The position numbers and the translations under genes are program-made. A stretch of 64,000 bases of DNA, from the NCBI RefSeq assembly GCF_000473145.1, contig NZ_KI421500.1, forward strand, positions 496,225-560,224, written 5' to 3'. The stretch is from Leisingera daeponensis DSM 23529. Lineage in GTDB: Bacteria > Pseudomonadota > Alphaproteobacteria > Rhodobacterales > Rhodobacteraceae. Positions 19,261 to 27,950 of the stretch are shown one piece after another (within the stretch, counting starts at the first letter, position 1; each line of letters opens with the position of its first letter). The notes under the pieces were generated by a model. The model worked only from the letters and a program-made list of their open reading frames with translations. It was not told where the DNA came from and made no database searches.

Positions 19261-20924
19261 GCAGTGAAAGACTGATCTACCTGCCCCTCGGCGGGGCGGG
19301 TGAAATTGGCATGAACGCCTATGTCTATGGCTACGGCCCGAAGGACAAAGAACGCCTGGTTCTGGTCGACCTGGGCGTGACCTTCCCCGACATGGACACC
19401 ACCCCGGGCGTGGACTTGATCATGCCCGACATCACCTGGCTGAAGGAGCGCAGGGACCGGCTGGAGGGGATCTTTATCACCCACGGGCATGAGGACCACA
19501 TTGGCGCCATCGCCCATATGTACGGGCATCTGAACGTGCCCGTCTACGCCCGCGCCTTCACCGCCAATCTGGCGCGCCGCAAGATGGAGGAGGCAGGCCA
19601 CGACCCGGCCAATGTGCACACCGTGCAGGCCTGGCCCGAGGTGACGAGGCTTGGCCCCTTCACCATCGGCGTTGCGCCGATGAGCCACTCGATCCCCGAA
19701 AGCGGCGGGCTGGTGATCGACAGCCCGGCAGGGCGGGTGGTGCACACCGGCGACTTCAAGCTGGACGCCAACCCGCTGGTCGGCGAACCCTTTGATCCGG
19801 AGATGTGGGCGCAGATTGCAGGAGACGGCATTCAGGCGCTGGTCTGCGATTCCACCAATGTGTTCTCGCAGCATCCGGGCCGTTCGGAATCCGAACTGCC
19901 GGAGGAGATCACCAAGCTGTTTGCCGAGGCCAAGGGGCTGGTTGCGGCCACCACCTTTGCCTCCAACGTGGCCCGCGTGAAAACCCTCGCCGTCGCTGCC
20001 GAGAAGGCGGGGCGGTCCGTGGTGCTGCTGGGCCGCGCCATGCGCCGCATGATCGAGGCGGCGGTGGAAACCGGTGTGCTGACGGACTTCCCCAAGACGA
20101 TCAGCCCCGAGGACGCCGTCAACGTGCCGCGCGACAACCTGATGCTGATCACCACCGGCAGCCAGGGCGAACGCCGCGCCGCCACCGCGCAGCTGGCGCG
20201 CGGCAAGTACCGCGGGCTGGAGCTGAAGGAGGGCGATCTGTTCCTGTTCTCCTCCAAGACCATCCCGGGCAACGAGAAGGGCGTCATCCGCATCATCAAC
20301 CAGTTCTCCGAAATGGGGGTGGATGTGGTCGATGACAGCTCCGGCCTCTACCATGTGTCGGGCCACGCCAACCGCCCGGACCTGGAGGAGGTCCACAGGC
20401 TGCTGAAACCCAAGATGCTGATCCCGATGCATGGCGAGCACCGCCACCTGCGCCAGCACGCCCGTCTGGGCGAGGAAAAGGGCATCGCCAGCGCCGTTGT
20501 CGTCAACGGCATGATGATGGACCTGACAGGCGACGTGCCGAAAGTGACCGAGTGGATCGAAACCGGGCGCACCTATCTGGACGGCACCGTCAAATACGGC
20601 GCTATGGACGGGATTGTGCGCGACCGTATCCGCATGGCGCTGAACGGCCATGTGCTGGTGACGGTGATCCTGGACGAGGAAGACGAGCCGCTGGGCGAAC
20701 CCTGGTGCGACGTCAAGGGCCTGCCGGAAACCGGCACCTCAAACGCGGCACTGGTCGAGGTGATGGAAGAAGACCTGAACCAGTTCCTGATGCGGGCAGG
20801 CGCCAAGACCCTGCGCGATGACGACAAGCTGGAGCAGGAGCTGCGCCGCATCGCCCGCCAGAGCGCCTTTAGCGAGATCGGCAAGAAACCGGAGGTCACG
20901 GTGGTGGTCAGCCGTGTGCGCTGA
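19257..20924 (+). CDS. rnj: Ribonuclease J
   Basis: 555 residues. Metallo-beta-lactamase fold with ITHGHEDHIGAI (HxHxDH zinc motif) near residue 80, the beta-CASP insertion, and the RNase J motif DDSSGLYHVSGHA followed by LIPMHGEHRHL. The C-terminal ~110 residues form the dimerisation domain. RNase J is a 5'-to-3' exo- and endoribonuclease in rRNA maturation and mRNA decay. Roseobacters use it beside RNase E. Last gene of the birA-coaX-rnj unit. Confidence 0.93.
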   Translation: MSSERLIYLPLGGAGEIGMNAYVYGYGPKDKERLVLVDLGVTFPDMDTTPGVDLIMPDITWLKERRDRLEGIFITHGHEDHIGAIAHMYGHLNVPVYARAFTANLARRKMEEAGHDPANVHTVQAWPEVTRLGPFTIGVAPMSHSIPESGGLVIDSPAGRVVHTGDFKLDANPLVGEPFDPEMWAQIAGDGIQALVCDSTNVFSQHPGRSESELPEEITKLFAEAKGLVAATTFASNVARVKTLAVAAEKAGRSVVLLGRAMRRMIEAAVETGVLTDFPKTISPEDAVNVPRDNLMLITTGSQGERRAATAQLARGKYRGLELKEGDLFLFSSKTIPGNEKGVIRIINQFSEMGVDVVDDSSGLYHVSGHANRPDLEEVHRLLKPKMLIPMHGEHRHLRQHARLGEEKGIASAVVVNGMMMDLTGDVPKVTEWIETGRTYLDGTVKYGAMDGIVRDRIRMALNGHVLVTVILDEEDEPLGEPWCDVKGLPETGTSNAALVEVMEEDLNQFLMRAGAKTLRDDDKLEQELRRIARQSAFSEIGKKPEVTVVVSRVR

Positions 20925-20941
20925 CCTTTCAGCGCGGAGAA

Positions 20942-21046
20942 TGGCCGGGCAGGGCGGTGCTCCCGCCCGGCCCAAGCCGCATCACAGATGCAGCAGGCCC
21001 CGTTGGGCCAAGCGCCGCGCGCCCTGACGGGCCCGCGGCGCGGGCG
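20942..21046. repeat. Intergenic structured repeat, GCATCACAGATGC family, copy 1
   Basis: After the RNase J gene there is a G/C-rich block: CTCCCGCCC, then GCATCACAGATGC (20979-20991), then GTTGGGCC and GCGCCGCGC, and a terminal GCGGCGCGGG. A second copy with the same order of blocks lies at 42001-42083. Each block can fold on itself or pair with another. It behaves like a REP/BIME-type element; function is unknown. Confidence 0.7.
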
Positions 21047-21070
21047 CAGAACGCCACCGCTGGAAAACGA

Positions 21071-21105
21071 AAAACGCCGCGGCCCCTTGGGGCACGCGGC
21101 GTTTT
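21071..21105. terminator. Bidirectional terminator between RNase J and the small minus-strand gene
   Basis: AAAACGCCGCG ... CGCGGCGTTTT is an 11-bp stem with an inner CCCC-TT-GGGG pairing. T-runs lie on both sides, so it can stop the birA-coaX-rnj transcript from the left and the small gene at 21141-21320 from the right. Confidence 0.8.
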
Positions 21106-21140
21106 CAATTCCGTGCGTCTGCTGGAACCCGGCAGGCGTC

Positions 21141-21320
21141 TCAGCCGTGCAGCGGGCGGGCGCAGCTGGGGCAGGAGATGACCTTGCGCGGCGCGCGGAC
21201 AAGAGCGCGGAACAAGCTGCGCATCATGCTGGCAAAAGCCTCTGCGCGCAGCTCATGGGCGCGGGCCTCGATGGCCTGGAATTGGGAGATCGTCAGGGTG
21301 TTGGTGTCAGTGGTGTTCAT
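21141..21320 (-). CDS. 59-residue basic helical protein with C-terminal CPSC motif
   Basis: An ATG at 21320 opens 60 codons ending in TGA at 21141. The protein has a helical N-terminal half (ISQFQAIEARAHELRAEAF), an arginine-rich stretch (MMRSLFRALVRAPRK) and ends CPSCARPLHG. The helix-plus-arginine layout resembles small DUF1127/RSP_7527-type proteins of Rhodobacteraceae. The CxxC near the end could bind zinc. It lies between two good terminators, one on each side, which supports a stand-alone gene. The ribosome-binding site is weak. Function unknown. Confidence 0.6.
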   Translation of the reverse strand: MNTTDTNTLTISQFQAIEARAHELRAEAFASMMRSLFRALVRAPRKVISCPSCARPLHG

Positions 21321-21484
21321 GGCTTAGCCCATCATCAATGGCGCGTTTCTGTGTTGCGACCCCTATACGCCGGTTGCCGCAGGCTGACACCGGCCAAGAT
21401 CGAAGACCCGGTATGCTGCAACTGCAAAGGTCCCTATGCTGCGGCTGCATGGCCGCTGGGGGCAGCGCCGCCGGGAAGCCATCA

Positions 21485-21514
21485 ACAAAAAAAGGCCGCT
21501 CCGAAGAGCGGCCC
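21485..21514 (-). terminator. Terminator of the DEAD-box helicase gene
   Basis: On the minus strand GGCCGCTC-TTCG-GAGCGGCC is followed by a run of seven T (AAAAAAA at 21487-21493 on the plus strand). It lies 22 bp beyond the helicase stop and has an extra-stable UUCG tetraloop. Confidence 0.85.
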
Positions 21515-21535
21515 TTAAGCGTTCTGGTGCGCTGA

Positions 21536-22939
21536 TTAGCTGGCGCGGCGTTCGGCAAAGCTGAGCGCGATAAAGCTGGGCAGGTGGTCGCCCATGCCAA
21601 CCACGGCCTTGTCGTCGCGTTTGCCGTATTTGCCGCGCGGGGACGAGCGTTCGGGCTTCTGCGCAGCCTTGTCCTCCTTGCGGGGCGCCCGCGATCCGGT
21701 GTCTGCCTTGGCAGTGTCCTGCTTGGCTGTGTCCGGCTTCGCAGTGTCCGGCTTGGCGGACCGGGACGGCTTTTCCTGAACCGGCTCGGGCTTGACCGGG
21801 TTCTCCAGGCGCTTGATGTCCTTCTGGATCAGCTTCTCCACGGCATCCAGCGCCTTTTCGTCGCGCGGGGTGCAGATGGTGATCGCCTTGCCTTCGCGGC
21901 CGGCACGGCCGGTGCGGCCGATCCGGTGGACATAGTCCTCGGCATGGCCCGGCACGTCGAAATTGAACACATGGCTGACGCTGGGCACGTCCAGGCCGCG
22001 CGCGGCCACGTCCGAGGCCACCAGGATGCGCAAGGAGCCTTCGCGGAAGGAGTCGAGCGTCCTGGTCCGCTGGCTCTGGTCCAGATCGCCATGGATGGCA
22101 GCGGCGTCATAGCCGTACTTCTTGAGCGATTTCGCGCAGATATCCACATCTGTCTTGCGGTTGCAGAAGATGATGCCATTGGTCAGCTTGTCGCCTTCGC
22201 CGTCGATCAGCGCGCGCAGAACCGTGCGCTTCTCGCTGCCCTCGCGGTCGCGGCGCGACGGCTTGACCTGCACCACGGCCTGTTCGATGGTTTCCGACGC
22301 GGTCGCCTGGCGCGCCACCTCGATACGGGCAGGGCCCGACAGGAAGGTATTGGTGATCCGCTCGATCTCCGGCGCCATGGTGGCGGAGAAGAACAGCGTC
22401 TGGCGGGTGAAGGGCGTCAGCGAGAAGATGCGCTCGATGTCCGGGATGAAGCCCATGTCGAGCATCCGGTCGGCCTCGTCCACCACCATGATCTGCACGC
22501 CGGTGAGCAGCAGCTTGCCGCGCTCGAAATGGTCCAGCAGGCGGCCGGGGGTAGCGATCAGCACGTCGACGCCCTTGTCGATCAGCGCGTCCTGCTCCTT
22601 GAAGGAGACACCGCCGATCAGCAGCGCCTTGGTGAGCTTCACGTGCTTGGCATAGGTGTCGAAGTTTTCCGCCACCTGGGCAGCCAGCTCGCGGGTGGGG
22701 CACAGCACCAGGCTGCGCGGCATCCGGGCCCGGGCGCGGCCGCGGGCCAGAAGGGTGATCATCGGCAGCGTGAAGGACGCGGTCTTGCCGGTGCCGGTTT
22801 GGGCGATTCCCAGAACATCGCGCCCTTCCAGCGCAGGCGGGATTGCCCCGGCCTGGATCGGCGTTGGGGTTTCATAACCAGCTTCCTCAATAGCTTTGAG
22901 GACCTTGGGATTCAGGTTCAGATTGGTAAATTTTGTCAT
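21536..22939 (-). CDS. DEAD-box ATP-dependent RNA helicase, RhlE-like
   Basis: 467 residues. It starts MTKFTNLNLNPKVLKAIEEAGY (isolated F and Q-motif TPIQ). Then come AQTGTGKT (46-53), PTRELAAQ, VVDEADRMLDMGF, SAT, ARGLDVPSV and HRIGRTGRAG, the full set of helicase motifs. After residue ~380 the tail is low-complexity and Lys/Pro-rich, with four PDTAK-like repeats, typical of RNA-binding extensions. It unwinds structured RNA in ribosome assembly or cold adaptation. A terminator follows; a -35/-10 pair with a ~95-nt leader precedes it. Confidence 0.9.
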   Translation of the reverse strand: MTKFTNLNLNPKVLKAIEEAGYETPTPIQAGAIPPALEGRDVLGIAQTGTGKTASFTLPMITLLARGRARARMPRSLVLCPTRELAAQVAENFDTYAKHVKLTKALLIGGVSFKEQDALIDKGVDVLIATPGRLLDHFERGKLLLTGVQIMVVDEADRMLDMGFIPDIERIFSLTPFTRQTLFFSATMAPEIERITNTFLSGPARIEVARQATASETIEQAVVQVKPSRRDREGSEKRTVLRALIDGEGDKLTNGIIFCNRKTDVDICAKSLKKYGYDAAAIHGDLDQSQRTRTLDSFREGSLRILVASDVAARGLDVPSVSHVFNFDVPGHAEDYVHRIGRTGRAGREGKAITICTPRDEKALDAVEKLIQKDIKRLENPVKPEPVQEKPSRSAKPDTAKPDTAKQDTAKADTGSRAPRKEDKAAQKPERSSPRGKYGKRDDKAVVGMGDHLPSFIALSFAERRAS

Positions 22940-23038
22940 CTGTGTCCGTCATTGCGGACACTGACCTGGCCCGCGCGTGTGTGTTGCAGCCGGATCCGCA
23001 AATGGTCATGCGGGATGGCAGCTTCCGGCTCGTTGCGG

Positions 23039-23067
23039 GGCATATCAAAATCCCGGGCGATCGTCAA
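23039..23067 (-). promoter_or_regulatory. Candidate sigma-70 promoter of the helicase gene
   Basis: On the minus strand TTGACG (23062-23067), a 17-bp spacer and TATGCC (23039-23044). The -35 is close to consensus and the -10 is weak. It would give a leader of about 95 nt before ATG 22939, as often seen for cold-shock helicases. Confidence 0.4.
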
Positions 23068-23204
23068 TTAATGCCGGATTTTACAGTATTTTCGCCTTTG
23101 AACCATGCAGAAAGGAAACAAATCAGCCGGAATCCGGGCAGTGTTCAGGGCAATCGCGGTGCTGAGGCCGGGCCGGCGAATCTGCTGCCGGCCGCAGCGG
23201 GCGC

Positions 23205-23233
23205 AAAGAAAAACGCCCGGGAGGCCGGGCGTT
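23205..23233 (-). terminator. Terminator of prfC
   Basis: On the minus strand AACGCCCGG-CCTC-CCGGGCGTT, then TTTTTCTTTG: a 9-bp stem and T-run just after the prfC stop at 23238. Confidence 0.85.
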
Positions 23234-23237
23234 CTTG

Positions 23238-24845
23238 TCAGACCATCATTTCCTTGGTCGCGGTCAGCTTCAGGTCCGGGTAGTCACGCTCGACCCGGTC
23301 GATGTCCCACTGAAGCCGCGTCAGATAGACGATGTCGCCGTCGTGGTCATGGGCGATGTGCTGCTTGTTGGCGTTGATGAACTTGTCCACCGCCGCCTTG
23401 CCGCCGCTGACCCAGCGTGCGCTGGTGAACTGGCTTGCCTCAAACCGAACCGGCAGGCCGTATTCCAGTTCGATCCGGCTCGCCAGAACCTCGAACTGCA
23501 GCTGGCCGACCACGCCGACGATGAAGCCGGAGCCGATTGAGGGTTTGAACACCTTGGCGGCGCCTTCCTCGGCGAACTGCATCAGCGCCTTTTCCAGATG
23601 CTTGGCCTTCATCGGGTCGCCCGCGCGCACGGTTTGCAACAGCTCCGGGGCAAACGACGGGATGCCGGTCACCTTCAGCACCTCGCCCTCGGTCAGCGTG
23701 TCGCCGATCCGCAGCTGGCCGTGGTTCGGGATGCCGATGATGTCGCCTGCCCAGGCTTCCTCGGCCAGCTCCCGGTCGGAAGCCAGGAACAGCACGGGGT
23801 TGGAGACAGCCATCGGCTTCTTGGTGCGCACATGCGTGAGCTTCATGCCGCGCTTGAAATGGCCCGAGGCCATGCGCACAAAGGCCACCCGGTCGCGGTG
23901 CTTGGGGTCCATGTTGGCCTGCACCTTGAACACGAAACCGGCGACCTTCTTTTCCTCCGGGCTCACCTGGCGCGGCTCGGCAGACTGGGGCTGCGGCTCG
24001 GGGCCGTATTTGCCGATGCCGTCCATCAGCTCCTTGACACCAAAGGAGTTGATAGCGGAGCCGAACCAGATCGGGGTCATGTGGCCCTCGAGCACCGACT
24101 GCGGGTCCAGCGCGGGCAGCAGTTCGCGCGCCATCTCGACCTCTTCCAGCAGTTTTTCCAGCAGATGCGCAGGCACATGCTCGGCCAGCTTGGGATCGTC
24201 CAAACCCTCAATCGCGATGCTCTCTGCCACCTTGTTGCGGTCGGCGCGGTCCATCAGCTCCAGCCGGTCGCGCAGCATGTCGTAGCAGCCGATGAAATCG
24301 CGGCCCACGCCGATGGGCCAGCTGGCGGGAGTCACGTCAATCGCCAGCATCTCCTGGATTTCATCGATGATTTCAAATGTGTCCCGGCTTTCGCGGTCCA
24401 TCTTGTTACAGAAGGTCAGGATCGGCAGGTCGCGCAGTCGGCAGACCTCGAACAGCTTCTGGGTCTGGCTTTCCACACCTTTGGCGCCGTCGATCACCAT
24501 CACCGCCGCATCCACCGCCGTCAGCGTGCGGTAGGTGTCCTCGGAAAAGTCCGAGTGGCCCGGCGTGTCCACCAGGTTGAAGCGGAAGCCGCTGAAGTCA
24601 AATGACATTGCCGAAGCCGACACAGAGATCCCGCGGTCCTTCTCCATCTGCATGAAGTCCGACCGCGTGCGCCGTGCCTCGCCCTTGGCGCGCACCTGTC
24701 CGGCCATCTGAATCGCGCCGCCATAGAGCAGGAACTTTTCAGTCAGCGTGGTCTTGCCGGCATCCGGGTGCGAGATGATCGCAAAGGTGCGGCGCCGCGC
24801 AATTTCGGGCGGCAGTTCGGGGCGGTTTGCAGCGGTGTCCAACAT
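23238..24845 (-). CDS. prfC: Peptide chain release factor 3
   Basis: 535 residues from ATG 24845. A longer frame back to TTG 24881 exists, but MLDTAANRPELPPEIARRRT is the usual family start. GTPase motifs: ISHPDAGKTT (G1), DRGISVSASAM (G2), VDTPGHSDF (G3) and NKMD (G4). RF3 is the translational GTPase that removes RF1/RF2 from the ribosome after termination. Length is normal (about 530). Single-gene unit with its own terminator. Confidence 0.93.
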   Translation of the reverse strand: MLDTAANRPELPPEIARRRTFAIISHPDAGKTTLTEKFLLYGGAIQMAGQVRAKGEARRTRSDFMQMEKDRGISVSASAMSFDFSGFRFNLVDTPGHSDFSEDTYRTLTAVDAAVMVIDGAKGVESQTQKLFEVCRLRDLPILTFCNKMDRESRDTFEIIDEIQEMLAIDVTPASWPIGVGRDFIGCYDMLRDRLELMDRADRNKVAESIAIEGLDDPKLAEHVPAHLLEKLLEEVEMARELLPALDPQSVLEGHMTPIWFGSAINSFGVKELMDGIGKYGPEPQPQSAEPRQVSPEEKKVAGFVFKVQANMDPKHRDRVAFVRMASGHFKRGMKLTHVRTKKPMAVSNPVLFLASDRELAEEAWAGDIIGIPNHGQLRIGDTLTEGEVLKVTGIPSFAPELLQTVRAGDPMKAKHLEKALMQFAEEGAAKVFKPSIGSGFIVGVVGQLQFEVLASRIELEYGLPVRFEASQFTSARWVSGGKAAVDKFINANKQHIAHDHDGDIVYLTRLQWDIDRVERDYPDLKLTATKEMMV

Positions 24846-25025
24846 GCGGGTGGCTGTATCCACAAACCGCGAAAGAGGCAAGGAAAACGGCTTGCCCCGT
24901 ATCCTGCCCGCTGCACGGGGCCGAATTCAGTCTTGCCTGTATTTTGCTAACGCTTTTTCTGTAACGTTTGCGCTATGCCTGTGTAGTACAGCAACTCAAA
25001 GACTTATCCCATTTAGGACCGGCCC

Positions 25026-26633
25026 GTGCAACTCGGTGAATTCTCCGATCATTTTGAAATTCTCGACGCAATCGAGCTTGCCGTGATCGTCCTGGAAGTG
25101 GGCGAGGACGGCTTGCCGCGCTACGTCGCCATGAACACCAAGTCGCGGCAGTTCACCAAGTTCAAATACAGTGATTACGCAGGCAAGACCGCGCTTGAGC
25201 TTTATGGCGGGGCGACCGGCCGCCGCGCCTTGAACCATCATTTGGCAGTCATCCGCAGCGGCAAGGAAGCGACCTATGACATTGTCTTGCCAACGGAGCA
25301 TAAGGCCAAATACCTCAGCACGACACTCCGGCCGGTGTTCGACAAGGATGGCCGCCTGACTTACCTCGTCGGCTCCTCTTCTGATGTCACATCGGCACGG
25401 GAGCGGGACGAGGCTCTGGAACTCACCAAACTGGCCCTGGACAAGGCCGAGGAAGCGAGCCAGGCCAAGGAGCGGTTTCTGGCCAACATGAGCCACGAAA
25501 TCAGGACGCCGATGAATGGAATCATCGGGATCTGCGAACTGCTGAAGGAGACGGAACTGGACGAGCAGCAGCAGCTGTTTGCGGACACGATCTTCAATTC
25601 GGCGACCGCGTTGCTCAGTGTCATCAACGATGTGCTCGATTTCTCCAAGATCCAGGCCGACAAGATATCGCTTCACGACGCGCCGTTTTCCCTGCTGGAG
25701 CTTGTGCAGGATGTGGGAACCCTGCTGTGGGCCAGAGCCGCCTACAAGGGTATTGAACTGCGTACGGATTATCCCGAAGACGCACCCCGCGAATTTACCG
25801 GCGATGCCAGCAAGATCCGCCAGATTCTGATGAACCTGCTGGGCAACGCGATCAAATTCACCGAGGACGGGCATGTGTGCGTCAGCATCACCTATGATCC
25901 CGGGGCCGCAACTTTGCCCCTGCGCATTCAGGTTAGCGACACCGGCATAGGAATTGAGCAAACTCAGCTTAAGTGGATCTTTTCCGCGTTCGAACAGGTC
26001 GACCGCCGTGCTGCCCGCGTGATCGAGGGGACTGGTTTGGGGCTGGCGATCACCCGGGCACTGGTGGAGCGGATGGGGGGCACAATCACCGCATCGTCCG
26101 TTCCCGGCGAAGGGTCGGTCTTCACGGTGGGCTTGGACCTGCCGCAGCCGGACTGGCGCTCTGCACGCCAGGAAAGCACCGCGGCGGCGGTCCATTCCCA
26201 GACCCGCAGGTCTGCGCTGAGCATTCAAACCCGCATTCCGGTTCCCAGAATGCCGCCGGAGGCGCTTTCGGGCATGCGTATTCTGGTGGCTGAAGACAAC
26301 AGAACCAACCAGCTGGTTGTCCGCAAGATGCTGAAATCGACGGGCGCCGAGCTTTGTTTCGCCGGGAATGGTCAGATAGCGCTGGACGCCTACAAGGCGG
26401 AGGGCTGCGACCTGATCCTGATGGACCTGTCCATGCCCGTTCTTGGCGGGCTGGAAGCCACGCGCCTGATACGCCAGCATGAGCAGAAGGCGGGGCTGCC
26501 GGAATGCCCGATCATAGCGCTGACCGCCAACGCCCAGCCCAGCGATGTCGAGGCTTGCTTGGCTGCCGGCATGAATGATTTTCTGTCAAAACCGTTCCGC
26601 CGGCATGAGCTGCTGGAGCGCATTCTGCGATAG
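25026..26633 (+). CDS. Hybrid sensor histidine kinase / response regulator
   Basis: 535 residues from GTG 25026. Residues ~10-120 form a PAS-like sensor with no membrane segment, and ~125-150 a coiled coil. HisKA: FLANMSHEIRTPMNG with H157 as phospho-acceptor. HATPase: the N box LMNLLGNAIKF, then DTGIGIE and GTGLGLAI. A receiver domain (~412-535) has acidic EDN, phospho-acceptor D467 (LILMDLSMP), T500 and K522. Cytoplasmic. No partner phosphotransfer protein or output regulator is adjacent. Closest in layout to BarA/ArcB-type or roseobacter light/redox hybrid kinases, but the input is unknown. Transcribed divergently from prfC. Confidence 0.9.
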   Translation: MQLGEFSDHFEILDAIELAVIVLEVGEDGLPRYVAMNTKSRQFTKFKYSDYAGKTALELYGGATGRRALNHHLAVIRSGKEATYDIVLPTEHKAKYLSTTLRPVFDKDGRLTYLVGSSSDVTSARERDEALELTKLALDKAEEASQAKERFLANMSHEIRTPMNGIIGICELLKETELDEQQQLFADTIFNSATALLSVINDVLDFSKIQADKISLHDAPFSLLELVQDVGTLLWARAAYKGIELRTDYPEDAPREFTGDASKIRQILMNLLGNAIKFTEDGHVCVSITYDPGAATLPLRIQVSDTGIGIEQTQLKWIFSAFEQVDRRAARVIEGTGLGLAITRALVERMGGTITASSVPGEGSVFTVGLDLPQPDWRSARQESTAAAVHSQTRRSALSIQTRIPVPRMPPEALSGMRILVAEDNRTNQLVVRKMLKSTGAELCFAGNGQIALDAYKAEGCDLILMDLSMPVLGGLEATRLIRQHEQKAGLPECPIIALTANAQPSDVEACLAAGMNDFLSKPFRRHELLERILR

Positions 26634-26720
26634 AAGCCCGGTTAGGACGCAAACTCCGCGCTGCAAAACAGGCGGCGTTTGAGGGCACAGCAGGTTGGCA
26701 ATCCGGCGTCTCTTTTCGCC

Positions 26721-27746
26721 CTACTGCAGCGACGCCCTTCTCAGCAGCCCCACCGCATCCGGCCGGTCCAGCAGCGAGCGGCTCACGTCGAGACCATGCG
26801 CGCCGCGCTTGTGGGCGGCGGGCAGCGGGACTTGCCGGTGTCCTGAGCGTGTGACCCATATATCCTCCGGCAGCGCGGGGCGGGTGACGGGGTCGAGGAA
26901 GGTGCTCTCGGCGGCGATGCCTTCGGCATAGATGATGTGGTGGCGGTCGAACAGGATCTGGAAGTAATCGGCAAAGCCGCCGTCCAGCACCACCACGCTG
27001 TCGCCGTTCACCAGGTCGCGGGCGCGGACCAGGATCTCGGGCGCGCCGGCGCCGATTTCGTCGCTGCGCTGGTAGACCATCAGCCGGTGGCCGGGGCTGA
27101 CGATCAGGTCGCGGGCGTTGTTCAGGGCGCCCTTGCGGATCAGGACCGGGGCCAGATCGCCGACCGCGCGCAGGGTGGACTGGCCGACCCAGCGCACCTC
27201 CTGGATGCCGTCGTCGCGGGTCAGGACGCGGTCGCCGGGGCGCATGTCCTCGATCGGGCGCTGCGCGCCGGTCGAGAGCGTGATGCGGGTGCCGCGGGCG
27301 AAGGAGACGCAGGCCGATTGCGCCAGCTTGCGCCGGGCGGGCTCGCGCTCGGCCCTGACCAGCGTGTAGGGCACCTGCGGCTGCAGGGGGGCGAGCGGCA
27401 CCAGGTAGACGGCGGCGATGTAGCTCTCGGCATCGGCCTCGACCAGCACCAGGATCTCGGTATTGGGTCCGCGGTCGGGCATCAGGGTCAGCAGGCAATC
27501 CAGATGCAGCGCGGCGCCGGGGGTGCCAAGCGCGGAGGTCCCGGCAACGGAAAGGCTGCCGTCGTGATGGGCGGCGATGGCCAAACTCTGCGGCGCGGCG
27601 GCGGCGTCCAACATGTAGACGTCATCCAGCACCAGATCCTCGAGCACGCCCAGCGGGTCGCCGGCGTTGGCGCCGTATTCGACGCGGAAATGCTCGGCCA
27701 GGCAGGCCTGAACGGAGGTGAGGCTGGCGGTCAAGGTCTGTCCCAT
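26721..27746 (-). CDS. Hint-domain protein 1
   Basis: 341 residues from ATG 27746. Residues ~1-150 have no recognised domain. From ~150 a Hint (hedgehog/intein-type) domain is visible: SFARGTRITLSTGAQRPIED, then MRPGDRVLTRDDGIQEVRWV, and later VSPGHRLMVYQR and ILFDRHHIIYAEGI. In related proteins this begins C-F-x-x-G-T; here the nucleophile position reads S, with a Cys two residues earlier. Self-cleavage is therefore doubtful. Such proteins are common in Rhodobacteraceae, often surface-associated, with unknown roles. A second Hint gene lies at 48209-48886. Convergent with the kinase gene. Confidence 0.8.
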   Translation of the reverse strand: MGQTLTASLTSVQACLAEHFRVEYGANAGDPLGVLEDLVLDDVYMLDAAAAPQSLAIAAHHDGSLSVAGTSALGTPGAALHLDCLLTLMPDRGPNTEILVLVEADAESYIAAVYLVPLAPLQPQVPYTLVRAEREPARRKLAQSACVSFARGTRITLSTGAQRPIEDMRPGDRVLTRDDGIQEVRWVGQSTLRAVGDLAPVLIRKGALNNARDLIVSPGHRLMVYQRSDEIGAGAPEILVRARDLVNGDSVVVLDGGFADYFQILFDRHHIIYAEGIAAESTFLDPVTRPALPEDIWVTRSGHRQVPLPAAHKRGAHGLDVSRSLLDRPDAVGLLRRASLQ

Positions 27747-27950
27747 AAGCGGCGTGTGTTTGGTTTCCACTGTGGGCCCGCGCGGGGCGCTGTCCAATAG
27801 ATGTGCTGCAGGAATGTGGCAGAAAGCGGTCCGGAAGGGGCTGATTTTCCGGCGGTTTGACGATTGGCGCCGGGCGCGCGGGGCTGGCCTTCGCCGGGCG
27901 GGCGGTGCAAGCTCTGCGGCGACTGAGAAGATTCCCGAGGGAGGATGGCA

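Noticed and set aside
21700..21780. Short direct repeats (PDTAK codons) as a CRISPR-like array
   Set aside because: They are in-frame coding repeats of the helicase tail, 15 bp or so, without spacers of CRISPR length.
24846..24881. Longer prfC start at TTG 24881
   Set aside because: The family normally begins at the inner ATG (MLDTAANRPELPPEIA) and the extension has no support.
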